A stretch of DNA of 64,000 bases from Streptomyces broussonetiae (GCF_009796285.1 NZ_CP047020.1:8556001-8620000), one strand, 5' to 3'. Shown: positions 16,400 to 25,112, counted from the first letter of the stretch. The notes: a model not told the origin generated them from the sequence alone. A program made the numbers and translations.

Positions 16400-17941
16400 G
16401 GCCGGGTCGTGGCGGGTTGCGCTGTCGTCCGTCTGCTGGTTCGTCGTGGTTGATCGGGCGGTTCCGCGCGCTGCCGCGGGGCGCTGGTCCAGGCCCAGCC
16501 GCAGTCCCTGCGGCATCACGGTCAGCCGTTCGGTGACGCTCAGCCGGTACGCGGGGTCGGGCCGCAGGTCGTAGCGGCGCAGGAGCAGGCCGAGGACGAG
16601 GGTCGCCTCGTGCAGCGCGAACTGGCGGCCGATGCAGGCCCGCGCCCCGGTACCGAACGGCTTGAAGGTGTGCGGCGGGCGGGCGCGTACGGCCCCCGCG
16701 TCGAAGCGGTCCGGGTCGAACCGTTCGGCGTCCTCCCCCCACACCTCCGGGTCGCGGTGGAGCATCGGGGTCAGGACGAGCGCCCACGCGCCCCGGCGCA
16801 TCGGATGGTCGCCGACGAGCAGCGTGTCCTGCAGGGCCTCGCGGGCGAAGGCCGGCGCGGTCGGCCACAGCCGCAGCGACTCGTCCAGGACCCGTCGTAC
16901 GTAGCGCAGCTTGGCGATCCGGTCGTAGCCGGGCCGCTCGGTGTCGCCCCAGACGCGGTCCACCTCGGCGCGCGCCCGAGCGGCGATCTCCGGATGCCGG
17001 GCGAGGTAGTAAAGGGCGAAGGAGAGGGCGCCCGAGGTGGTCTCGTGGCCTGCCACCAGGAACGTGATCACCTGTTTGCGGACGTTCTCGGCCGACAGCC
17101 TCTCACCCGTCTGCGGATGCGCCGTCTCGAGCATCCGGTCCAGCAGGTCACCCTCCCCGCCACCGGAGCGGCGACGGGCCGCGACCAGGTCGTCGACCGT
17201 GCGGTTGAGGTGGGCCATGTCGGCCGCGTTGCGCCGGGCGGCGGCGCGCAGCATCAGCGGGGCGAGCGGCGCGGGCACGCTGTTCAGGCGCTGGGCGTAG
17301 GTGAGGGTACCGACCATCGCGCTGACGAAGGGGTGCGGCCGGTCCCGCTCGAAGGAGCCGAAGTCGTGCCCGAACCCGGTGCGCGCGATCGTCTCCAGGG
17401 TCAGCTTGGTCATGTCCCCGGGTACGTCCACCGTGCGCCCGGCCGCCGCCTCGCGGTCCCAGTGGCCGGTCAGCCGCTCGGCGACCGCCAGCATCATCCC
17501 GTGGTAGCCCTCCATGGCCTCCCGACTGAAGCCGGGCGCCAGCACGTCGTGCGCCAGCTGCCAGTTGGGCTCGTGGTTGTAGGCGGTGAACAGCCCGTCC
17601 CCGGCGAGCGGCCGCAGATTGGCCACCCCGAGCCCGACATGCTTGGCGAACCGGGACTCGTCGGCGAGGTCGGCGGCGAGCGGCGCTCCCCAGACGAACA
17701 CGAACTCCTTGCCGAAGGCCCTGCGCCGGAAGATGGGGCCCAGCTCGCGCGCGAAGCGCATGGAGTCCTGTATGGGCGTGCGCCGGTTCACGCCGAGGAC
17801 GTCGCCGAGCAGCGGCACCCGGCGCTGCGGATGCGGGATGCGGTCCAGCTCCGGCCAGCCCAGCTCGGCGCTTCGAAATCCCCTGGGCGGGCCGGTTTCG
17901 GCGGTGTGGGTCGTCTCCGGCATCCGAGTCGTCTCCGCCAT
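16361..17941 (-). CDS. Cytochrome P450, BM3-heme-domain-like, no reductase domain
   Basis: A 526-residue P450. The I-helix oxygen motif AGHETTSG, the K-helix ESLRLWP motif and the heme loop FGTGARACIGRQFALHEA (Cys near residue 435) are all present. The sequence resembles the heme half of the CYP102 fusion at 25131-28310 more than the class I P450 at 47696. Unlike CYP102 it stops after the heme domain, so electrons must come from another protein. The ATG at 17941 is chosen over the open frame further upstream because it starts at MAETT just before the conserved LDRIPHP region. The gene is divergent from a TetR regulator gene with GTTGAACC repeats between them. Substrate unknown; fatty-acid-like by family. 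Confidence 0.88.
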   Translation of the reverse strand: MAETTRMPETTHTAETGPPRGFRSAELGWPELDRIPHPQRRVPLLGDVLGVNRRTPIQDSMRFARELGPIFRRRAFGKEFVFVWGAPLAADLADESRFAKHVGLGVANLRPLAGDGLFTAYNHEPNWQLAHDVLAPGFSREAMEGYHGMMLAVAERLTGHWDREAAAGRTVDVPGDMTKLTLETIARTGFGHDFGSFERDRPHPFVSAMVGTLTYAQRLNSVPAPLAPLMLRAAARRNAADMAHLNRTVDDLVAARRRSGGGEGDLLDRMLETAHPQTGERLSAENVRKQVITFLVAGHETTSGALSFALYYLARHPEIAARARAEVDRVWGDTERPGYDRIAKLRYVRRVLDESLRLWPTAPAFAREALQDTLLVGDHPMRRGAWALVLTPMLHRDPEVWGEDAERFDPDRFDAGAVRARPPHTFKPFGTGARACIGRQFALHEATLVLGLLLRRYDLRPDPAYRLSVTERLTVMPQGLRLGLDQRPAAARGTARSTTTNQQTDDSATRHDPASVPRCPVHRPTD

Positions 17942-17968
17942 GACGCCGATCTCCCTTGATCCAGCGGA

Positions 17969-18064
17969 CCGTTGAACCTGTGCCGCGCACATGTTGTACG
18001 TGAGTTCAATAACCGGTTCCAGTGTGATCCGGTCATCGAACCGGCGTCAAGGCTTGTTGAACCC
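17969..18064. promoter_or_regulatory. Divergent promoter region with GTTGAACC repeats and an inverted repeat
   Basis: Between the P450 and TetR genes GTTGAACC occurs at 17971-17978 and again at 18056-18063. The octamer palindrome AACCGGTT (18011-18018) and an inverted repeat CCGGTTC (18013-18019) / GAACCGG (18038-18044) lie between them. Such clustered half-sites are likely targets of the adjacent TetR protein, controlling both genes. The exact operator is not decided by sequence alone. Confidence 0.45.
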
Positions 18065-18084
18065 GTGTCCAGTAAAGTGAGGGC

Positions 18085-18690
18085 ATGCCCGCGAACCAGG
18101 GGGAGCGAGCCCGGCGCCGACTGAGCACCGCGGAGCGCCGTGAGCAGTTGCTGTCGGTCGGCTCCAGGCTGTTCTCGGAGAGTCCCTACGACGAGGTGTG
18201 GATCGAGCAGGTCGCCGAGATCGCGGGGGTCTCCCGAGGGCTGCTCTACCACTACTTCCCGAACAAGAGGGACTTCTTCGCGGCGGTCGTGGAGCGCGAG
18301 AGCGAGCGGATGCTGCGCATGACGGCCGCCGTCCCGGGCGTGCCGGTGCGTGAGCAGCTCGGTGCCGGCCTCGACGCCTACCTCGGCTACGTCCGGGCCC
18401 ATGCGCACGGTTTCCGTGCCTTCCACCGCGCCGACGCGGCCGGCGACCAGGTCGTGCGGCGGGTCTATCAACGGGCTCTGGCCGCCCAGGAGAAGCAGAT
18501 CCTCGCCGCGCTGGCCGCGGATCCCGAGTTCGGGCCGGTCTTCGAGACCGCCCCGCAGGTGCGCCTGGCGGTGCGCGGCTGGCTCGCCTTCACCACGGCC
18601 GTGTGCCTGGAGTGGCTGCGCGACGGGGAGTTGACCCAGGAGCAGGTGCGCGATCTGTGCGCCCGGGCGCTGCTGGGCGTCATCGCCTAG
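18085..18690 (+). CDS. TetR-family transcriptional regulator
   Basis: A 201-residue TetR-type repressor. The N-terminal helix-turn-helix is clear (ERREQLLSVGSRLFSE ... VAEIAGVSRGLLYHYFPNKRDFF, residues about 17-65), followed by an all-helical ligand and dimer domain. It is divergently transcribed from the BM3-like P450 with a 143-bp shared region holding GTTGAACC repeats, so autoregulation and control of the P450 are likely. The ligand may be a fatty acid or other hydrophobic P450 substrate (inference). Start ATG 18085 gives a normal TetR N-terminus. Confidence 0.88.
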   Translation: MPANQGERARRRLSTAERREQLLSVGSRLFSESPYDEVWIEQVAEIAGVSRGLLYHYFPNKRDFFAAVVERESERMLRMTAAVPGVPVREQLGAGLDAYLGYVRAHAHGFRAFHRADAAGDQVVRRVYQRALAAQEKQILAALAADPEFGPVFETAPQVRLAVRGWLAFTTAVCLEWLRDGELTQEQVRDLCARALLGVIA

Positions 18691-18740
18691 TCCCGTCGGG
18701 TGCGGGGGTGTGGTTGGCGCGCACCCCGATCTCCGATAGG

Positions 18741-18759
18741 TTAGGCAAGGCTTACCTAA
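18741..18759. promoter_or_regulatory. Iron box (DmdR/IdeR-type operator)
   Basis: TTAGGCAAGGCTTACCTAA closely fits the 19-bp iron box bound by DmdR/IdeR in actinobacteria: TTAGG and CCTAA arms around a partly symmetric core. It ends 13 bp before the ATG of the HugZ/DUF2470 gene, and its right arm runs into the AAGGAGG ribosome site at 18758-18764. Iron-loaded repressor should block expression, so the gene should be induced by iron limitation. Confidence 0.85.
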
Positions 18760-18772
18760 GGAGGTCTTCGGG

Positions 18773-19498
18773 ATGGGTGACACGCAGGACTGGACGGCCG
18801 CACCCGGCGCGGCTCAGCGTGCACGGTCGGTGCTCGCTGCCGCATGGTCGTGCGCGGTGACCGCGGACGGCGCCCGCGAGGAGTACGTCGGCGCGCACAC
18901 CGTGGCCGACGACGGCACGGTGCGGCTCGCGGTGCCCGACGACAGCGCCCTGCTCACCGCGGTGGTCTGCGCCCCGCGCCAGGAGCCCTCCGCCATGATG
19001 GAGTTCGCCGACGTCGCCCCCGTACCGGTGCGCAGCCGGATCCGGGCCCGGCTCTACCTCGCCGGCTGGTTCGCCGCGGACCGCGGCGACCTGCTGTTCC
19101 GGCCCACCCGGGTGGTGCTGCGGGAGTCCTGCGGCGCCGTGGTCGTCGGCCTCGACGAGTTCGCCGAGGCCCGGCCCGACCCCCTCGCCACCGCCGAGGC
19201 CCGACTGCTGACCCACCTTGCCGACGCCCACCCGGACGCCGTCGAGCGGCTCACCCGCCTGGTGCGCCCCGAGAGCCTGCACGCCGTGACCCGCGTGCTG
19301 CCCCTCGCCGTCGACCGGCACGGACTGACCCTGCGCATCGAGCGCACCCGCGCCCACGGCGACGTACGCCTGCCCTTCCATGCGCCCGCCGACGACGTCG
19401 CCCAGCTCACCGAGCGCATGCATGCCCTGCTGACCCAGGCCGCTGCCGCCGGCTGCCCCCGGGCGCTACAGCGGCAGCGCGCAGACGGCGACGGGTGA
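18773..19498 (+). CDS. DUF2470 / HugZ-like heme-utilization protein
   Basis: A 241-residue protein with a split-barrel (pyridoxamine-phosphate-oxidase-like) N-terminal part and a C-terminal DUF2470 domain (from about residue 140: LLTHLADAHPDAVERLTRLV). In the HugZ family this arrangement binds or degrades heme to release iron. The iron box directly over its ribosome site supports a role in iron acquisition or heme handling. The gene stands alone on its strand; its last 33 bp overlap the convergent lactonase gene. Whether it is catalytic or only heme-binding cannot be told from sequence. Confidence 0.82.
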   Translation: MGDTQDWTAAPGAAQRARSVLAAAWSCAVTADGAREEYVGAHTVADDGTVRLAVPDDSALLTAVVCAPRQEPSAMMEFADVAPVPVRSRIRARLYLAGWFAADRGDLLFRPTRVVLRESCGAVVVGLDEFAEARPDPLATAEARLLTHLADAHPDAVERLTRLVRPESLHAVTRVLPLAVDRHGLTLRIERTRAHGDVRLPFHAPADDVAQLTERMHALLTQAAAAGCPRALQRQRADGDG

Positions 19499-20668
19499 GG
19501 CGAACGGCTCGCCCGCCGGGGTGAGTTCGCCGGCCGAGGAGTCGACGTGGAAGACGGTGACCGTCCCCGAGTGCTGGTTCGCCGCGAAGAGCAGGGTGCC
19601 GTCCGGCGAGAGGGCGATCTGCCGTGGGAAGTCCCCGTCCACCGGCACCGTGCCGAGCAGCCGCAGCCGGGCCCCGCCGGCCTCGACCGCGTACCGCGTG
19701 AGGCTGTTGTCGCCCCGGTTGGCCAGGAACGCGTACCGGCCGTTCGCCGTCACCTGGAACTGCGCCGGGTAGTTGGTGGTGGTGCCGGCCGACCCCGTGG
19801 ACTGGGGCGCGCCGATCGTCAGGCGCCCGGAGGGAGGGTCGTAGGAGCAGACGACTGCCGTGTCGTCCACCTCGTTGGCCAGATAGGCGTAGCGCCCGCC
19901 GGGATGGAAGGTCAGATGGCGCGGGCCCGCTCCGGGCCGGGTGTGCGCCTGTGCCACGTCCTTGAGCGTGCCCTCGGCCTCGTCCAGCCGGTAGGTGTAG
20001 ACGGTGTCGGTGCCGAGGTCCACCGCGAGGACGTGGCCGCCGTCCGGAGCGGTGATGAACTGGTGCGCGTGCGGCCCCTGTTGACCCGGGCCGGGGGCCG
20101 GGGAGGAGTGCGTGACCAGATCGGTGCGCTCGCCGAGGGCGCCGGTGGCGTCGATCGGATGCACGGCGACGCTGCCCGAGCCGTAGTTGGCGCTCAGCAG
20201 CCAGCGCCCCGAGGGATGCACCGACAGATGGCAGGGGCCCGCGCCGCCCGTGTTCCGGGTGCCGAGGATCCGCCGGTCCGCGAGACGTACGGCCGTCACG
20301 CCGCCGTCGTCGCGCTCGTCCACCGCGTACAGCGTGCGCCCGTCCGGATGCACGGCGAGATACGACGGGTCGGGGATCCCGGTGAGCGTGCCGGAACCGG
20401 AGATCCGGCCGGTCACCGGGTCGTAGGAGGTCAGTGCGATGCCGGTGCCGCCGCCGTCGACGGAGGTGTAGGTGCCCACGTACAGCGGACGGGGGCCGGA
20501 CTGTGCGCGGGGCGGTGCAGCCGAGCGTGGTGCGTCGGCCCGGCGCGGGGAGTCGGGCGGCGGGGCCGCCGGGGACGGCACCACCACCACGGCCGCCGTG
20601 CCCGCCACGGCCCCGACGAACCGGCGCCTGGTCCAGCGCCCGCTCCCCGTCTGCGCCTCCGTGTCCAT
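19466..20668 (-). CDS. Tat-exported lactonase family protein (6-phosphogluconolactonase-like beta-propeller)
   Basis: A 400-residue seven-bladed propeller of the YbhE/YkgB lactonase family. A twin-arginine signal is visible (RWTRRRFVGAVAGTAAVVVV, residues about 11-30), followed by Ala/Pro-rich sequence. Repeats such as PSYLAVHPDGRTLYAVDE, PCHLSVHPSGRWLLSANYGSGS, PRHLTFHPGGRYAYLANE and PRQIALSPDGTLLFAANQHS mark the blades. It probably folds in the cytoplasm and is exported; the substrate is unknown. ATG 20668 is preferred to the open frame upstream because it gives the Tat signal its proper N-terminus. It converges on the HugZ-like gene with a 33-bp overlap. Confidence 0.86.
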   Translation of the reverse strand: MDTEAQTGSGRWTRRRFVGAVAGTAAVVVVPSPAAPPPDSPRRADAPRSAAPPRAQSGPRPLYVGTYTSVDGGGTGIALTSYDPVTGRISGSGTLTGIPDPSYLAVHPDGRTLYAVDERDDGGVTAVRLADRRILGTRNTGGAGPCHLSVHPSGRWLLSANYGSGSVAVHPIDATGALGERTDLVTHSSPAPGPGQQGPHAHQFITAPDGGHVLAVDLGTDTVYTYRLDEAEGTLKDVAQAHTRPGAGPRHLTFHPGGRYAYLANEVDDTAVVCSYDPPSGRLTIGAPQSTGSAGTTTNYPAQFQVTANGRYAFLANRGDNSLTRYAVEAGGARLRLLGTVPVDGDFPRQIALSPDGTLLFAANQHSGTVTVFHVDSSAGELTPAGEPFASPVAVCALPL

Positions 20669-20774
20669 GCCACACCTCAGGTCGTCGCTCGCCCCGGTCG
20701 TGACAGCCACCTTGGCCCGTGCCGGCCGCCAAGGGCAAGTACGGCAACGGGGGTTGCACACCATGCAACGAGGG

Positions 20775-21429
20775 TTACCACTCGCCCTCCTCGACCGGCC
20801 GACCAGGCGCGTCCTTGAGTGGTTTCACCTGCCCGGCGGACGGCGCCTGCCAGGGCTCCAGGTCCTCGCCGAGCCAGTCGCCGAACGGTTTGGCCTCCTC
20901 GAGGGTGCCGGCCGGGGCCAGGTCCTCGGCGTCACCGTCGTAGTAGCCGTACCAGGGCAGGCCCGCGTTCGTGTACGCCGCCCGGTCCACCGGTGACGGC
21001 GGGGGCGCTTCGCCGGTGATGCGCCGCCAGTCGGGCGGTGTGACCAGGTGCACGAACACGCGCCCGGCGTGCTGCTCGGACCAGTCGGTGAGCAGCCGGT
21101 CGTCCCGGTAGACCTCCTGGCGCATCGAGCCGCCCCGCGCACACCTTGCCGACGCCGACCTGGAGGGCGGCGGGTTCCGTAGTCCCGGAGAAGCTCAGCC
21201 ACATCGCCTCGCGCAGATACATCGGCAGCATCACACCGCTGCGCGCCCGCCACGGCTCGGGCACCCGGTCGGCGTGGCCGGCCACCCGCCGCACCGGGAA
21301 CCCGCCCAGCCCGGGCGGCAGCGGATGCGTGCCCGTCTCGGGCAGCCGCAGCGTACGGACGAACCGCACCGCCGCCCCGCCCGGCAGGCGCAGCCCGTTC
21401 CCGACGATCCGCACCTGTGCACCGGCCAT
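20775..21429 (-). pseudogene. Broken hypothetical protein gene (frame change, probable internal deletion)
   Basis: Two adjoining pieces on the minus strand in different frames look like one gene. The first (from ATG 21429, MAGAQVRIVGNGLRLPGG ... LQVGVGKVCA) loses sense near 21130. The second continues from about 21125 (MRQEVYRDDRLLTDWSEQ ... to 20775) in a frame shifted by one base. I recall intact actinobacterial homologues of about 300 residues with roughly 90 more residues between these two parts, so an internal deletion is likely as well as a frameshift (inference). Function is unknown. A sequencing error alone would not explain a missing middle. Confidence 0.6.
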
Positions 21430-21483
21430 CCGGTCGTCCCCCTCGCCTGGTTTCCACGGCTCTGCAGCGGAGACTGTTCTCCT

Positions 21484-22737
21484 TCACCGAGAACGCTCGC
21501 CGAACCCCATACGGTTCCGCCACAGCTCGTCCTGGACGCCGATCCGCTCGCGCAGCCGGGTCATGCGCGGCAGCTTGGCCCGCTGTCCGCGGGAGACCCG
21601 GTCCAGTTCCTCCAGCAGGCGCCGGGTGCGGTGCTCGGTGTTCAGCTCGTCGATGATCCGGGTCGTCTCGGTCAGTACGGCGCCCAGCAGCTGCCAGTTC
21701 GACCAGTCCCGGCGGATCTCCTCGCGGAGCTGCTCGGCCAGCCGGTCCCGGGTGCCGGCCGCCGTGTGCAGCTCGGCCGTCAGGCGCGCCTCCGCGGACT
21801 CGGCGTTCTCGCTGAGATGGGTGGTGACCAGGACCGCGAAGCTGACCACGGCGTCGCCCATCTCGCCCAGCAGCTGCTCCACGGTCGCCCCGGCCCGGGC
21901 CGGGAACAGCTCATCGGGTCCGCGGGCCTTCGCCAGATCCGTGAGGGACCGGGCCAGCACCCGCAGCACCACCGTGCAGATCTCGAGCGTGTCGAGGCCG
22001 GTGCGCAGCACCACCCGGTGCAGCAGCCCCTCCTTGACCCGCGGATTGAGCCGCAGGCTGTCCTCGGCCTGCCGCAGCGACGCGTCCACCCGGGCGATGT
22101 GCTGGTCCAGCCGACGGGCCTCGTGCAGCCGCTCGGCCGCCCGCTGCCAGGGGGTCCGGCCGGCGGCCTCCTCGCCGATCCGCAGCATCAACTGCCGCAG
22201 CCGGCGTGCCAGGTCCTCGATCGACCGGCCCGCCTCGTCCACCCACACCGGTGGCGGGAGCAGCAGGTTGCAGGCCGTGCCGACGACGGCGCCGATCAGC
22301 GTTTCCACGATGCGCGCCCACGCGGTGAAACCGACGGTGGTGACCCCGAGCACGAGCATGGCACTGATCGCCACCTCGGCGACGTACTCGTCCACCCGCA
22401 CCAGGTGCCCGACCGCCAGCGCGGCCACGATCAGCAGCGCCAGGCTCCACCAGGTCAGGCCCACCAGCACACTGAAGGCGATGGCGACCAGCACCCCGGC
22501 CACCACCGAGTTCACCCGGCGGATGCCGTTGGTGAGGGTGGCGTAGAAGGTCACCTGGACGACCAGCAGCGCGGTCAGGGGCGCGGTGAGGGGGGCCGGT
22601 TCGGGGCTCAGCCGGAGCGCGACGACGTAGGCGATCGTCGCCGCCGTCGCCGACCGCAGCGTCTGGACGACCACCGGCTCCCGGCGGCGCCTGAGCAGGC
22701 GCAGCAGTTCCTCGGGCCACTTCCGTACGTCGTGCAT
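21484..22737 (-). CDS. FUSC / aromatic-acid-exporter-like membrane protein
   Basis: A 417-residue protein. Residues about 20-160 hold several transmembrane helices (ATAATIAYVVAL, LTALLVVQVTFYATL, VVAGVLVAIAFSVLVGL, LALLIVAALAVG, AISAMLVLGVT). A long helical cytoplasmic region with coiled-coil character follows (RLRQLMLRIGEE, QLREEIRRDW). This is the layout of the FUSC/ArAE superfamily, proposed exporters of aromatic acids. ATG 22737 gives the natural MHDVRKWPEELLRLL start; the upstream open extension is Pro/Arg-rich and probably not translated. No regulator is obvious next to it. Substrate unknown. Confidence 0.8.
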   Translation of the reverse strand: MHDVRKWPEELLRLLRRRREPVVVQTLRSATAATIAYVVALRLSPEPAPLTAPLTALLVVQVTFYATLTNGIRRVNSVVAGVLVAIAFSVLVGLTWWSLALLIVAALAVGHLVRVDEYVAEVAISAMLVLGVTTVGFTAWARIVETLIGAVVGTACNLLLPPPVWVDEAGRSIEDLARRLRQLMLRIGEEAAGRTPWQRAAERLHEARRLDQHIARVDASLRQAEDSLRLNPRVKEGLLHRVVLRTGLDTLEICTVVLRVLARSLTDLAKARGPDELFPARAGATVEQLLGEMGDAVVSFAVLVTTHLSENAESAEARLTAELHTAAGTRDRLAEQLREEIRRDWSNWQLLGAVLTETTRIIDELNTEHRTRRLLEELDRVSRGQRAKLPRMTRLRERIGVQDELWRNRMGFGERSR

Positions 22738-22834
22738 CCCTTGGCCTGTTCCCGTTCCCCGGACGCGTCGAACGGGCCCGGTCGGGGGGTGTGCCGGCCG
22801 ACGGGACGGTGGCGGGCGCACGGGCGGTCGGGGA

Positions 22835-23329
22835 TCAGGCGCCCAGCTTGTCGAGGAAGGCGTGCAGGTTCGCGTTCGCGCGGGACACCTGCTCCTCCAC
22901 GGTCAGGCTCTCCTCGAACCGGGCGCCGGACTCCGGCACCTTCCTGCCCCGCACGTACAGCGAACACGCCAGGTCGGTGCACATGTACAGCCCGGCCGAG
23001 TTGCCCTCGCGGCCGGCCGGTCCCGCCTTGCGCGCGGTCATCAGCGTCACCCCGCCGCGCGGATGCGTGGTCAGGCACACCGAGCACATGCTGCGGTGCA
23101 GGAACCCGCGCTGCGCGGCCTGGAAACGCAGCGCCACGCCCACGAGCCGGTCGCCCCGCTCGGTGACGAGGTAGCTGCGATCGGGCGCACCCGGATCCCG
23201 CCAGCCGAGGAAGTCCAGGTCGTCCCACGGACGTTCACCGAGGTCCCGCGGGAGCGCCAGCCGCTTGGCCTCCCCCTTCGAGCAGTTGACAAAAGAGGTA
23301 CGGATGTCCTGCTCGGTGACTGGTTTCAT
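22835..23329 (-). CDS. FBP-domain (treble-clef zinc finger) protein
   Basis: A 164-residue protein matching the FBP_C domain family, named after Mycobacterium Fbp/EF-G-binding proteins. Its C-terminal part has a four-cysteine treble-clef zinc finger: CSVCLTTHPRGG (residues about 82-94) paired with YMCTDLACSLYVRG (about 115-128). Members are predicted to bind the ribosome or elongation factor G, and related proteins give fusidic acid tolerance in Gram-positives; this assignment to the present gene is by resemblance only. ATG 23329 starts the conserved MKPVTEQDIRTSF N-terminus. It stands alone 97 bp upstream of the FUSC gene. Confidence 0.82.
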   Translation of the reverse strand: MKPVTEQDIRTSFVNCSKGEAKRLALPRDLGERPWDDLDFLGWRDPGAPDRSYLVTERGDRLVGVALRFQAAQRGFLHRSMCSVCLTTHPRGGVTLMTARKAGPAGREGNSAGLYMCTDLACSLYVRGRKVPESGARFEESLTVEEQVSRANANLHAFLDKLGA

Positions 23330-23496
23330 GGGAACCCCTTCTGGATTCGTTCGGGTGCGTCCGGGTCCGTTCGGATGCATTGCGGGCTATTGCTGCACCT
23401 AGGGCCTCTAGGTTCATGGCTAGCTTATGTAGCCGTTGAGGGATGGGCCAACGGGTTTCTGTCGACTGCTGTCGCCGGTCTGCCGATCCCGGCAGC

Positions 23497-24199
23497 ACTC
23501 GCCCGGGACGGCGCGTACCACTCGCAGTACGCCACCGGCGCCGGCAACGGCGGGTTCACCGTGCATTCCGGCGGTGACCGGGCACGCTGCGAGAGCCGGA
23601 TCATCGGCGGCGCGTACGACGACGCGCCCCCGCGCGGGAGCGCCCGCTGTACGACGCCCTGAACGTCCGGCACCAGGTGGTCGGCGCGGCCCCGCGCTCA
23701 GGCCCCTCGCGCCTGCGGCCCGCCGGAGCCGTCCTGGAGCGGGCCACGTCCTGCCATCCGGACAGCGCGGCCGGGCCCACCGGCTTCGCGGTGGCCGCGG
23801 CGATGCCACTGACGGCGCTCGCGGAGGCGGACGAGCAGGCCCCCCCTCAACGACTCCGTCGAGAGCCATGTCCACGCCGGTGTGCTGCCGGCCAGGGACG
23901 TGGGGGGCGCTGGTCCTCGACGCGAGTTGCCTGCACACCCCGGTAGAGGCGCCGGCCCGGATCCCGCCCTCCCCGCTCGCACGGCACCCCGGCCACCGGC
24001 TCACCGTGACCGCACTGCGCCGCCACGCCGACCTGAGGGGACCGGAGCACGCCGACCTCGGCGCGGCGATCGCCGAGCGGGGCCTGCTCACCCCGCGCAT
24101 GATCGGCGACGCGGCCCGTACCGGCCGCCACGAACCCCAGCACCTCACGATGGTCCGGCACACCCTGGCCCGCTCAGGGGCACCGCGGGGCGCGGGGAC
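23497..24199 (+). pseudogene. Decayed DUF3626 gene
   Basis: Reading the plus strand with frame changes gives successive blocks that match DUF3626 proteins: LARDGAYHSQYATGAGNGGF, GGDRARCESRIIGGAYDD (to about 23628), then in another frame RPLYDALNV, then LERATSCHPDS, then NDSVESHVHAGVLPARDVG, ALVLDASC, and finally GEAARTGR-like GDAARTGRHEPQHLTMVRHTLAR. Frame shifts fall near 23632, near a C-run at 23845 and near a G-run at 23900. The N-terminal third with the usual FHPDR motif is absent. The family's function is unknown. The gene appears dead. Confidence 0.72.
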
Positions 24200-24228
24200 G
24201 GCCTGCGCGCGCACGGCACGGGCACGCC

Positions 24229-24870
24229 CTACTCCGCCTCCGGCATCCTCGCCTCCGGTGGCCACACCCCCGGCCCGAGGACGCCCAAGGCATAGGCGCG
24301 GGCGACCAGTTCGGTGCGGTTCGCGGCGTTCCAGCGGGCCGACAGGCGGCGCAGATGGTAGGTGACGCCGTCCTTGCTCAGGCCCAGTTCGCGGGCGGCG
24401 GCCGCGGTGCCGGCGCCGCCCGCCAGCAGGGCCAGGACCCGGGCCTCGACCGGGGTGACCGGGGGCGGCTGCGGCCCGGGCGGCGCGCACTCGCCCTGTA
24501 CCCGCAGCATCACGAGCAGGGCCGGTGTCTCGTCCACGGTGTCACTCACGGGGTCCGCCGTCAGCTCGCCGTACCGCTCGGCGCCGTCGGGCGCGCGCCA
24601 GCGCACCGACACCTGGTAGCGCGAGCGGTGCCGCAGCCGCAGGGCCTCGGCGATCCGTTCCACCTGGCCGGTCTCCTGCGGGCGGAACAGCTCCAGCACG
24701 TCCCGGCCGCGCAGCCGCCCCGGCGTCGAACCGCACTCCGCGGCCATCGCGGGATTGGCCAGCACCACCTGGCCGTACACATCGCACACCGCGACCGGCA
24801 CCGACACCCGGTCGAAGACCAGCAGGGCCCGGTTGCGCCAGACGACCGCGTCGGCCCGCCCCAGGTCCAT
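24229..24870 (-). CDS. PAS-domain LuxR-type transcriptional regulator
   Basis: A 213-residue protein. Residues about 15-120 form a PAS fold (LLVFDRVSVPVAVCDVYGQVVLANPAM ... GRDVLELFRP), a small-molecule or redox sensing module. Residues about 140-200 form a LuxR-type helix-turn-helix (VTPVEARVLALLAGGAGTAAAARELGLS ... LSARWNAANRTEL). No receiver domain is present. ATG 24870 is chosen because GGGAGGTGG lies just upstream; the open frame above it is Arg/Pro-rich. It is divergent from the CYP102 gene with 260 bp between them, so it may regulate that P450 (inference). Confidence 0.83.
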   Translation of the reverse strand: MDLGRADAVVWRNRALLVFDRVSVPVAVCDVYGQVVLANPAMAAECGSTPGRLRGRDVLELFRPQETGQVERIAEALRLRHRSRYQVSVRWRAPDGAERYGELTADPVSDTVDETPALLVMLRVQGECAPPGPQPPPVTPVEARVLALLAGGAGTAAAARELGLSKDGVTYHLRRLSARWNAANRTELVARAYALGVLGPGVWPPEARMPEAE

Positions 24871-25078
24871 GTCCACCTCCCGCCGCGATCGAGCCCTGTG
24901 CCGATCCCCCCTCATCCAAGTCGAGGATCCAGGTCGGCGGCAAACCGCGTACGGGCCCCGGGGAGTGCGGCGAGGCCGGGAGCGGGGGCGGGCGCAAGCC
25001 CCGTGGCCGAGATTTGACTGCGCGATCATGTAGCGCCGTGGCCCAGGCGCGTGTCATCGGTCGCCCACTCTGGAACGC

Positions 25079-25112
25079 AGTACTCCGTTACCGGGAGTAC
25101 TCCGTTACCGCG
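25079..25112. repeat. Tandem 17-bp repeat upstream of the CYP102 gene (possible operator)
   Basis: AGTACTCCGTTACCGGG at 25079-25095 is followed at once by AGTACTCCGTTACCGCG at 25096-25112 (16 of 17 bases identical). The pair ends 18 bp before the CYP102 ATG. The junction contains CGGGAGTACTCCG, an almost perfect palindrome. Placement over the promoter-proximal region suggests a repressor site; the repressor could be the divergent PAS-LuxR protein or an unlinked TetR such as the BM3R1 type. Confidence 0.6.
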
